A stretch of DNA of 64,000 bases from Phylloscopus collybita (Eukaryota; Chordata; Aves; Passeriformes; Phylloscopidae), in NCBI GenBank assembly GCA_027886175.1, contig JAJNNQ010000130.1, positions 16,943,501-17,007,500 on the forward strand, in the 5' to 3' direction. The notes under the pieces were generated by a model. The model was not told where the DNA came from, ran no database searches, and saw only the letters and a program-made list of their open reading frames with translations. Position 1 is the stretch's first letter. Every line of letters starts with the position of its first letter. Position numbers and translations under genes: made by a program. Shown here one piece after another: positions 25,584 to 35,693 of this stretch.

Positions 25584-28333
25584 CCTCTCCAGGTTCCTGA
25601 TGTCAATTTGTAGGAAGCCTTTGGCTCTACAGGGGGAGACAAACTTCCATCTGGTGGTAGATTGCACCTGGGAGACATCCTCATTTGTAAGGAATTTTAG
25701 TGGGATTTTAATAGGCAGAAGCCTAGTGGCAGGAACACATCATTAGACACAAACGCTGGCCCATTTCCATGGGAAACCAAAGTCTCCACTCCAGGTTCCT
25801 GGTGTCAGTTTGTAGGAGGCCTTTGGAACTACAAGGGCAGATAAACTTCCAACTGGTGGTAGATTCCATCTGGGAGATATCCTCATTTCTCTGGAATTTC
25901 AGCAGGCATAAGCCCAGTGGCAGACAGACAGCATTAGACAGGAACGGTGGCCCTTTTCCATAGAAAACCAAAGTCTCCACCCCACGTTACTGATGTCAAT
26001 TTGCAGGAGGCCTTTGGCACTACAAGGGCTACATACTTCCATCTCGTTGTGTATTCCATCAGGGAGATATCCTTCCTTGTATGGAATTTTACTGGAATTT
26101 TAGTATGCAGAAGCCGAGTAGCCAGCAAACAGCATCAGACAAGAACGGTGGCCCATTTCCTTGGGAAATAAAAGTCTCCACCCCACATTCCTGATGTCCG
26201 TTTGTAGGAGGCCTTTGGCACTACAAGGCCAGGAAAATTTCCAACTGGTGGTAGATTGCATCTGGGAGACATCCTCATTTGTATGCAATTTTAGCTGCCA
26301 TAAGCCCAGTGGCAGGCAGACAGCATTAGATTTGAACGGTGGCCCTTTTCCATGGGAAACCAAAGTCTCCACCTCACGTTCCTGATGAAAATTTGTAGGA
26401 GGCCTTTGGAATTACACGGGAAGACAAACTTCCATCTGGTAGTAGATTGTTCCTGGGAGATATCCTCATTTCTATGCAATTTTAGAAGGCAGAACCACAG
26501 TGGCAGGTAGACTGCATTAGACACGAGCAGTGGCCCCTTTCCATGGGAAACCAATGTCTTCACTCCAGGTTCCTGATGTCTGTGTGTTGGAGGCCTTAAC
26601 ACTGCAAGGGCAGACAAACATCCAAGTGGTGGTGGATTCTATCTGGGAGATATCCCCATTTGTATGGAATTTAAGACGGCATAAGCCCAGTGGCCGGCAG
26701 ACAGCATTAGACAAAAACGGTGGCATTTTTCCATGGGAAACCAAAGTCTCCACCTCACGTTCCTGATGTCAGTTTGTAAGAGGCCTTAGGCACTACAAAG
26801 GCAAAGGAAAATTCATCTGGTGGTAGATTGCACCAGGGAGGGAGATATCCTCATTTGAATGGAATTTTAGTGGAATTTTAGTCGGCAGAATCCGAAAAGT
26901 CGCCAGATAGAATTAGACAAGAACGGTGGCCCTTTTCCATGGGAAACCAACGTCTCCATCTCACGTTCCTGATGTCAGTTTGTAGGAGGCCTTTGGCACT
27001 ACAAAGGCAGATAAACTTCCATCTGGTGGTAGATTCCATCTGGGAGATATCCTCATTTTTGTGGAATTTCAGCAGGCATGAGCCTAGTTCCAGGCAGACT
27101 GCATTAGACATTAACGGTGACCCTTTTCAATGGGACACCAAAGTCTCCACCTCACGTTCCTTATGTCAGTTTATAGGAGGCCTTTGGAACTACAAGGGCA
27201 CACAAACGTCCATCTCTTGGGAGAATGCAACTGTGAGATATCCTCATTTGCATAGAATTTAAGTGGAATTCTTGTGGGCAGAATCCCAGCGGCAGATAGC
27301 GAGCATTAGACACGAACGGTGGCCCTTTTCCATGGGAAATCAACGTCTCCACCTCACGATCTTTATTTCAGTTACTACGAGGCCTTTGGCACTACAAGGG
27401 CAGACAAAATTCCATCTGCTGGTAGATTCCACCTGGGAGATATCCTCTGTTGTATGGAATTTCAGCAGGCATATGCCCAGTTGCAGGCAGACAGCATTAG
27501 ACACGAACGGTGGCCCTTTTCCATGGGAAACCTAAGTGTCCACCCTACGTTTAAAATGTCATTTTATACGAGGCTTTTGGCACTACAAGGGCAGAGGAAC
27601 TTTCATCTGGTGGTAGATTGAACCAGGGAGGTATCCTCATTTGTATGGAATTTTAGTGGAATTTTAGTAGGAAGAAGCCCAGTTGCAGGCAGACAGCATT
27701 AGACAGGAACGGTGGCCCTTTTCCATGGAAAACCAAAGTCTCCACCCCACATTCCTGATGTAAATTTATACGAGGCTTTTGGCACGATAAGGGCAGACAA
27801 ACTTCCAACTGGTGGTAGATTGCACGTGAGAGATATCTTCATTTGCATGGAATTTTAGTGGAATTTAAGTAGGCAGAATCCCAATGATTGGCAGAGAGCA
27901 TAAAACACAAACGGTGTCCCTTTTCCATCAGACAAGAAGGTCTCTACCCCAGTCTCCTGATGTCAGTTTCTGGGAAGCTTTTGGCACTACAAGGCTAGAA
28001 AAACTTCCACCTGGTGGTAGAGTGCATCTGGGAGATATCCTCATTTGTATGCAATTTTAGCAGGCAGAAGCCCAGTGGCAGGCAGACAGCATTAGACAGA
28101 AACAGTGGCCATTTTCCATGGGAAACCAAAGTCTCCACCTCACATTCCTGATGTCAATTTGTAGGAGGCCTTTGGCATTACAAGGGCAAACAAAACTCCA
28201 TCTCGTGGGAGAATGCAACTGCGAGATATCCTCATTTGCATGGAATTTAAGTGGAATTCTTGTGGGCAGGATCCCAGCGGCAGGTAGAGAGCATTAGACA
28301 CGAACGGTGGCTCTTTTCCATGGGACACCAAAG
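25584..28333 (+). repeat. Diverged + monomers up to the polarity switch
   Basis: About 14 monomers with more substitutions than the left array and no exact higher-order period. A distinctive variant with gagaatgcaactg and gaattcttgtgggcag occurs at about 27140-27340 and again at about 28150-28310, about 1 kb apart, showing a local duplication just before the switch. Near 26835 a 4-bp duplication (gggagggaga) extends one monomer. No gene or foreign insertion is visible. Confidence 0.85.
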
Positions 28334-28345
28334 CAGGGTTATGCC
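28322..28345. other. Satellite polarity-switch junction
   Basis: The + monomer runs as ccatgggacaccaaag to 28333 and stops about 11 bases after its ccatgg box. From 28334 the sequence is the opposite strand of a monomer entered near gggttatgcctgc. The two broken monomers are cut at different internal positions, so this is not a symmetric palindrome centre but a join of two unrelated break positions with at most a few shared bases. Confidence 0.92.
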
Positions 28346-30595
28346 TGCTAAAATTCCATACAAATGAGAATATCTCGCAGATGCAATTTACCACAAGATG
28401 GAAGTTTGCCTGACCTTGTAGTGGCAAAGGCCTACTAAAATCTGACATCGGGAACGTGGTGTGGAGACTTTGGTTTCCCATGGAAAAGGACTACCGTTCG
28501 TGTCTAATGCTGTCTGCCTGGCACTGTGGTTATGACTGCTGAAGTTCCATACAAATGTGGTTATCTCCCAGGTGCAATCTACAACCAGGTGGAAGTTTGT
28601 CTGCCCTTGTAGTGCCAAAGGCCTCCTAAAAAGGAACATCAGAAACGCGGGCTGGAGACTTTGGTTTCCCATAGAAATGGCCACCGTTCGTGTCTAAAGC
28701 TGTCTGCCTGCCACTGGCCTACTTCCTACTAAAATTCCACTAAAATTCCAAAAAAATGAGGATATCTCCCAGGTGCAATCTACAACCAGATGGAAGTTTC
28801 TCTGCCCTTATATTGGAAAACACCTCCTACAAAGTGACATCAGCAACGTGGGGTGGAGATTTTGAATTCCCATGGAAAAGGGTCACCGTTCGTGTCTAAC
28901 GTTGTCTGCCTCCCACTGGGGTTATGCCTGCTGAAATTCCATGCAAATGAGGATATCTCCCAGATGGAATCTACCACCAGTTGGAAGTTTGTCTGCCCTT
29001 GTAGTGCCAAAGGCCTCCTAAATATTGACATCAGGAACGTGGATTGGACTTTGGTTTCCCATGGAAAAGGGGCACCGTTTGTGCCTAATGCTATGTGCCT
29101 GCCGCTGGGCTTATGCCTAGTAAAGTTCCATACAAATGAGGATATCTCCCACATGGAATTTCCCACCAGATGGAAGTTTGTCTGCCCTTGTAGTGGCAAA
29201 GGCCTCCTAAAAAACTGGCATCAGGAACCAGGGGTGGAGATTTTTGTTTCCCATGGAAAAGGGCCACCGTTCGTGTCTAATGGTGTCTGCCTGCAACTGG
29301 GGTTATGCCTGCTGAAATTCCTCACAAATGAGGATATCTCCCTGATGGAATCTTCCACCTGATGGAAGTATGTCTGCCCTTATAGTTCCAAAGTCCTCCT
29401 AAAAACTGACATCAGGAACGTGGGGTGTAGACTTTGTTTTCCCAAGGAAATTGGCCACCGTTCGAGTCTAATGCTGTCTGCCTGCCACTGGGCTTCTGCC
29501 TGCTGAAATTCCAAAGATATTTGGAAATCTCTCCGATGCAATCAACCACCTGACGGAAGTTTGTCTGCCCTTGTAATGCCAAAGGCCTCTTAAACACTGA
29601 CATCAGGAACCTGGAGTGGAGACTTTTGTTTCCCATGGAAATGGGCCACCGTTCGTTCCTAATGCTGTCTGCCTGCCACTGGGTTTCTTCCTACTAAAAT
29701 TCCACTAAAATTCCATAGAAATAAGGATATCTTCCAAGTGCAATCTACAACCAGATAGAAGAATCTCTGCCCTTGTAGTACCAAAGCTCTCCTAAAAAAC
29801 TGACATCAGAAACCAGGGGTGCAGACTTTGTTTTCCCATGGAAATGGGCCAGCAATCGTGTCTAATGCTATCTGCCTGCCACTGGGCTTCTGCCTGCTGA
29901 AATTCCAAAGAAATTTGAAAATCTCTCCGATGCAATCTACCTCCTGACGGAAGTTTCTCTGCCTCTGTAATGCCAAATGCCTCCTACAAATTGACATCAG
30001 GAGCCTGGAGTGGAGACTTTGGTTTCCCATGGAAAAGGGTCAGCGTTCGTGTCTAATGCTGTCTGCCTGCCACTGGGCTTATGGCTACTGAAATTACATA
30101 CACATGAGGATATCACCCAGATGCAATATGCCACCAGTTGCAAGTTTGTCTGCTCATGTAGTGCCAAAGGCATCCTAGAAACGGACATCAGGAACGTGGG
30201 GTGGATATTTTGGTTTCCCATGGAAATGGGCCACCGTTGGTGTTTAATGCTGTCGACATGCCACTGGGCTTCTTTCACTTTAATTCCACTAAAATTCCAT
30301 ACAAATGAGGATATCTCCAAGATGCAATATGCCACCAGTTGGAAGTTTGTCTGTTCTTGTAGTGCAAAAGACCTCATAAAAACTGACATCAGGAACCTGA
30401 TCTGGAGACTTTGTTTTCCCCTGGAAAACGGCCACTCTTCATGTCTAATTCTGTGTGCCTGCTGCTGGTATTCTGCGTACTAAAATTGCTCTAAAATTCT
30501 ATACAAATGGGAATATTTCGCAGGTGCAATCCTCCCCCGGTTTGAAGTTTTCTGCCCTTGTAGTGCCAAAGGGCTCCTATAAACTGACATCTGAA

Positions 30596-30601
30596 ACGTA
30601 G
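30596..30601. other. Distant empty LTR target site
   Basis: acgtag (ctacgt on the other strand) occurs once, in ctgaaacgtaggatgg, at the monomer position where the right-arm copy carries the LTR. No LTR is present here. Confidence 0.65.
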
Positions 30602-32741
30602 GATGGATGATTTGGTTTCCCATGGAAAAAGGCCACTGTTCATGCCTAATGCTGTGTGCCTGCCACTGGGCGTATGCCTGCTAAAATTCCATGCAAATGA
30701 GGATATCTCGCAGATGCCATTTACCACCAGATGAAAGTTTGCCTGCCCTTGTAGTGGCAAAGGCCTCCTTAAATCTGACATCGGGAACGTGGTTTGGAGA
30801 CTTTGGTTTCCCATGGAAAAGGACCACCGTTCGTATCTAATGCTGTCTGCCTGGCATTGTGGTCATGACAGCTGAAGTTCCATACAAATGAGGATATATC
30901 CCAGGTGCAATCTACCACCAGGTGGAAGCTTCTCTGCCCTTGTAGTCCCAAAGGCCTCCTTTAAACTGACATCAGGACGTCGGGGTGGAGACTTTGGTTT
31001 CCCATAGAAATGGGCCACCGCACATGTCTAATGCTGTCTGCCTGCCACTGGCCTTCTTCCTACTAAAATTCCACTAAATTTCCATAGAAATGAAGGTATC
31101 TCCCAGGTGCAATCTACAACCAGATGGAAGTTTCTTTGCCCTTATATTGGATAACGCCTCCTACAAAGTGACATCAGCAACGTGGGATGGAGATTTTGGT
31201 TTCCCATGGAAAAGGGCCACCGTCCGTGTCTACTGCTGTCTGCCTGCCACTGGGGTTATACCTGCTGAAATTCCTCACAAATGAGGATATCTCCCAGATG
31301 GAATCTGCCACCAGTTAAAAGTTTGTCGGCCCTTCTAGTGCCCAAGTCCTCCTAAAAACTGACATCAGGAACCTGGGGTGGAGACTTTGGTTTCCCAAGG
31401 AAATGGGCTACCCTTCGTGTCTAATGCTGTCTGCCTGCCACTGGGCTTCTGCCTTCTGAAATTCCATACAAATGAGGATATCTCCCCGATGCAATCTACC
31501 ACCAGACGGAACTTTGTCGGCCCTCAAAGTGCAAAGGGCCTCCTATAAACTGACATCAGGAACCTGGACTGGAGACTATGGTTTCCCATGGAAATGGGCC
31601 AGTGTTCGTGTCTAATGCTTTCTGCCCGGAACTGTGGTTATGACTGCAGAAGTTCCATACAGATGAGGATATCTCCTTGGTGCAATCTACCACCCAGAGG
31701 AAGTTTGTCTGGCCGTGTAGTTCCAAAGTCCTCTGAGAAACGGACATCCAGAACATGGGGTGGAGACTTTGCTATCCCATAGAAATGGGCGGCCGTTCGT
31801 GTCTAATGCTCTCTGCCTGCCACTGGGCTTCTTCCTACTAAAATTCCACTAAAATTCCTTAGAAATAAGGATATCTCCCAGGTGCAATCTACAACCAGAT
31901 GGAAGATTCTCTGCCCTTGTAGTACCAAAGCCTTCCTAAAACACTGACATCAGGAACCAGGGGTGCAGTCTATGTTTTCCCATGGAAAAGAGCCACTATT
32001 CGTGTCTAATGCTGTCTGCCTGCCACTGGGCTTCTGCGTGCTGGAATTCCCAAAAAATTTGAAAATCTCTCTGATGCAATCAACCACCTGACGGAAGTTC
32101 CTCTGCCCCTGTAGTGCCAAAGGCATCCTACAAATTGACATCAGGAGCCTGGAGTGGAGACTTTGGTTTCCCATGGAAAAGGGCCAGTGTTCGTGTCTAA
32201 TGCTGTCTGCCTGCCACTGGGCTTATGGCTACTGAAATTACATGCAATTGAGGATATCTCCCCGATGCAATAGGCCAGCAGTTGGAAATTTGTCTGCTCT
32301 TGTAGTGCAAAAGTCCTCCTATAAACGGACATAAGGCACGTGGTGTGGAGACTTTGGTTTCCCATGGAAATGGGCCACCGTTGGTGTTTAATGCTGTCTA
32401 CTTGCCACTGGGCTTCTGCCTACTTTAATTCCACTAAAATTCCATACAAATGAGGATATCTCCAAGACGCAATATGCCACCAGTTGGAAGTTTTTCTGTT
32501 CTTGTAGTGCAAAAGGCCTCCTAAAAACTGACATCAGGAACCTGGCCTGGAGACTTTGTTTTCCCCTGGAAAACGGCCACTATTCATGTCTAATTCTGTG
32601 TGCCTGCAGCTGGGATTCTGCGTACTAAAATTCCTCTAAAATTTAATACAAATGGGACTATTTCGCAGGTGCAATCCTCCCCCAGTTTAAAGTATCTCTG
32701 CCCTTGTAGTGCCAAAGGGCTCCTATAAACTGACATCTGAA

Positions 32742-32747
32742 ACGTAG
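32742..32747. other. Second distant empty LTR target site
   Basis: The same monomer class one 2146-bp period later also reads ctgaaacgtaggatgg with a single target and no LTR. The insertion therefore happened after this monomer class had already been amplified. Confidence 0.65.
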
Positions 32748-34886
32748 GATGGATAATTTGGTTTCCCATGGAAAAGGGCCACTGTTCATGCCTAATGCTG
32801 TGTGCCTGCCACTGGGCGTATGCCTGCTAAAATTCCATACAAATGAGGATATCTCGCAGATGCAATTTACCACGAGATGGAAGTTTGTCTGCCCTTGTAG
32901 TGGCAAAAGCCCCCTTAAAAACTGACATCAGGAACCAGGCGTGGAGACTTTGGTTTCCCATGGAAAAGGACCACCGTTCGTATCTAATGCTGTCTGCCTG
33001 GCACTGTGGTGATGACTGCTGAAGTTCCATACAAATGAGGATATCTCCCAGGTGCAATCTACCACCAGGTGGAAGTTTGTCTGCCCTCGTAGTGCCAAAG
33101 GCCTCCAAAAAACTGACATCAGGAACGTGGGGTGAAGACTTTGGTTTCCCATGGAGAAGGTCCATCGTTCGTTTCTAATGCTGTCTGCCTGGCTTTGAGA
33201 TTATGAGTGCTGAAGTCCCATACAAATGAGGATATCTCCCAGGTGCAATCTACCACCAGATGGAAGTTTGTCTGCCCTTGTAGTGCCAAAGGCCTCCTAA
33301 AAACTGACATCAGGAACGTGGGGTGGAGACTTTGGTTTCCCATGGAAAAGGGCCACCGTTTGTGTCTAATGCTATGTGCCTGCCACTGTGCTTATGCCTA
33401 GTAAAATTCCATACAAATGAGGATATCTCCCAGATGGAATCTACCACTATTTGAAAGTTTGTCTGCCCTTGTAATGCCAACGGCCTCCTACAAACTGACA
33501 TCAGGAATCTGGAGAGGACGCTTTGGTTTCCCATGGAATAGGGCCACCCTTGCTGTTTAATGCTGTCTCTTTGCCACTGGGCTTATGACTACTGAAATTA
33601 CATACAAATGAGGATATCTCCCAGATGCAATATGCCACCAGATGGAAGTTTGTCTGCTCTTGCAGTGCCAAAGGCCTCGTTCAAAGTGATATCTGGAACC
33701 TGGCCTGGAACTTTGGTTTCCTATGGAAAAGGCCCACCGTTCGTATTTAATGCTGTCGGTCTGCAACTGGGCTTCTGAGTACTAAAATTCCACTAAAATT
33801 CCATACAAATGAGGACATCTCCATGGTGCAATCTGCCACCAGTTAAAAGTTTGTCGGCCCTTCTAGTGCCCAAGTCCTCCTAAAAACTGACATCAGGAAC
33901 CTGGGGTGGAGACTTTGGTTTCCCAAGGAAATGGGCTACCCTTCGTGTGTAATGCTGTCTGCTTGCCACTGGGCTTCTTCCTATTAAAATTCCACTAAAA
34001 TTCCATAGAAATGAGGATATCTCCTAGGTGCAATCCACAACCAGATGGAAGATTCTCTGCCCTTGTAGTACCAAAGCCCTCCTAAAAAACTGACATCAGG
34101 AACCAGGGGTGGAGACTTTGTTTTCCCATGGAAAAGGGCCAGCGTTCATGTCTAATGCTGTCTGCCTGCCACTGGGCTTCTGCCTGCTGAAATTCCAAAG
34201 ATATTTGGAAATCTCTCCCATGCAATCAACCAGCTGATGGAAGTTTGTCTGCCCCTGTAGTGCCAAAGGCCTCCTACAAATTGACATCAGGAGCCTGGAG
34301 TGGAGAATTCGGTTTCCCATGGAAAAGGGCCACCGTTCGTGTCTAATGCTGTCTGCCGGCCACTGGGCTTATGGCTACAGAAATTACATACAAATGAGGA
34401 TATCTCCCAGATGCAATATGCCACCAGTTGGAAGTTTGTCTGCTCTTGTAGTTCCAAAGGCCTCCTAGAAACGGACATCATGAACGTGGGGTGGAGACTT
34501 TGGTTTCCCATGGAAATGGGCCACCGTTGGTGTTTAATGCTGTCTACTTGCCACTGGGCTTCTGCCTACTTTAATTCCACTATAATTCCATACAAATGAG
34601 GATATCTCCAAGATGCAATATGCCACCAGTCGGAAGTTTGTCTGTTCTTGTAGTGCAAAAGGCCTCCTAAAAGCTGACATCAGGAACCTGGCCTGGAGAC
34701 TTTGGTTTCCCCTGGAAAAGGCCGCTATTCATGTCTAATTCTGTGTGCCTGCCGGTGGGATTCGGCGGACTGAAATTCCTCTAAAATTCTATAAAATTGA
34801 GAATATCTCGCAGGTGCAATCTACTCCCGGTTTGAAGTTTCTCTGCCCTTGTAGTGCCAAAGGGCTCCTATAAACTCTCTTCTTAA

Positions 34887-34892
34887 ACGTAG
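34887..34892. repeat. Target-site duplication of LTR copy 2 (acgtag)
   Basis: Reverse complement of ctacgt, adjoining the LTR end that starts tgttgcgg on the + strand. It matches the other duplicate at 35261-35266. Confidence 0.88.
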
Positions 34893-35260
34893 TGTTGCGG
34901 CTTATTCAGCCATCGCCTTGGTGGCCTGGGTTTAATTGAAGACACGACCACCACGAGCTGCGAGCGTGGGGTTCGGGCAAATGACTCAGTTAACACCAAT
35001 GTGATGTGTTTGGTCAAAAGCGTTTATTATCTAAAACACAGGGTTTAAGTACCTTCTGGGTTTCGCTACGTCATAGGGGGTCTTACTAGTTTCTTAAGGG
35101 TCGTGGAAAAGTACTGGTATGCAAGGAAAGAGAGAGGGGTCTGTGACCTTGAGATAAAGGTTATCTCTGGAGAGGGATGTGCCTGGCCCTGCTTCGCGTT
35201 ACAACCCGATTCGTCTTCCGCAAACGCAGTCTGTCCCTTCCAATTCACATTCTCTCCACA
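34893..35260 (-). mobile_element. Solo LTR of an endogenous retrovirus, copy 2
   Basis: The same 368-bp LTR as copy 1 in reverse orientation. Reading both by eye I find two differences: T at 23798 corresponds to G here (C on + at 35102), and T at 23954 corresponds to C here (G on + at 34946). The flanking targets and satellite are also shared, so the second copy arose by segmental inverted duplication rather than a second integration. Its polyadenylation signal is on the minus strand at 35023-35028. It has no internal retroviral sequence. Confidence 0.86.
35023..35028 (-). promoter_or_regulatory. LTR copy 2 polyadenylation signal
   Basis: tttatt on the + strand (aataaa on minus), the mirror of 23872-23877. 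It confirms that this LTR reads toward lower coordinates, toward LTR copy 1. Confidence 0.75.
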
Positions 35261-35266
35261 ACGTAG
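35261..35266. repeat. Target-site duplication of LTR copy 2, other side
   Basis: acgtag directly after ctctccaca, completing the 6-bp pair around LTR copy 2. Confidence 0.88.
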
Positions 35267-35693
35267 GATGTGTAATTTGGTTTCCCGTGGAATAGGACAC
35301 TGTTCATGCCTAATGCTGTGTGCCTGCCACTGGGCATATGCCTGCTAAATCTCCATACAAATGAGCATATCTCGCAGATGCAATTTACCACCAGATGGAA
35401 GTTTGCCTGCCCTTGTAGTGGCAAAGGCCTCCTAAAAACTGACATCAGGAACCGGGAGTGGCCACTTTGGTTTCCCATACAAATGGGCCACCGTTCGTGT
35501 GTAATGCTGTCTGCCTGCCACTGGGCTTCTTCCTATTAAAATTCCACTAAAATTCCATAGAAATGAGGATATCTCCCAGGTGCAATCTACAACCAGATGG
35601 AAGATTCTCTGCCCTTGTAGTACCAAAGCCCTCCTAAAAAACTGACATCAGGAATCAGGGGTGGAGACTTTGTTTTCCCATGGAAAAGGGCCA

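Larger units (their letters stand above)
1..28333 (+). repeat. Satellite array, + polarity domain
   Basis: Tandem monomers all read in one direction: ccatgggaaaccaaagtctc, then aggcct about 50 bp later, gatatc about 107 bp after ccatgg, then an A/T-rich segment with ggaattttagt and the conserved cagtggcaggcagacagc block. Monomer starts measured at the a of ccatggg run 121, 323, 526, 728, 919, 1121, 1313, 1505, 1696, 1887, 2069, 2271 and so on, giving steps of 182 to 203 bp. The long class (about 202) differs from the short class (about 191) by a second copy of the 11-bp ggaattttagt. Open frames of 60 to 125 codons occur on both strands but recur with every monomer and are not genes. The only non-satellite insertion is the LTR at 23640-24007. 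Confidence 0.97.
28334..33941 (-). repeat. Diverged array with decayed ~2145-bp HOR (11-mer)
   Basis: Distinct monomer variants recur every 2144 to 2147 bp: the variant ending in aatttgaaaatctctc at 29899 and 32043 and its relative at 34190; ggaaccaggggtgcagac at 29814 and about 31957; gcattgtggt/gcactgtggt at 30854 and 33001. An earlier gcactgtggt at 28521 is 2333 bp away, one monomer longer. Copies differ by many substitutions and a 2-monomer loss, so this is an older, eroded relative of the homogeneous arrays. Confidence 0.8.
33942..35693 (-). repeat. Right arm of 1752-bp inverted duplication
   Basis: The reverse complement of 23207-24958 with mirror sum 58900. Outside the arm, at 35694-36030, the sequence continues as monomers resembling the copy 1552 bp away (34096-34480), so on this side the arm sits inside a regular local array. 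The left arm instead abuts the 4506-bp HOR abruptly. This favours the right side as the older location. Confidence 0.92.

Noticed and set aside
28322..28345. Perfect palindrome centre
   Set aside because: The sequences on either side do not mirror each other across 28333; the true mirror centre of the inverted duplication is 29450 and only the distant arms are symmetric.
28853..29362. Longest open frames in the window (169 codons here; 154-157 codons at 30010, 41496 and 61405)
   Set aside because: They are runs through two or three satellite monomers that happen to lack stops. The same peptide pattern appears in other monomers on both strands and shifts frame when monomer length is not a multiple of three. 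No domain, codon bias or start context supports a gene.
23640..35260. Two independent insertions of the same LTR
   Set aside because: Both copies share the same target bases and the same flanking satellite over the whole 1752-bp arm, so one insertion followed by inverted duplication explains them.
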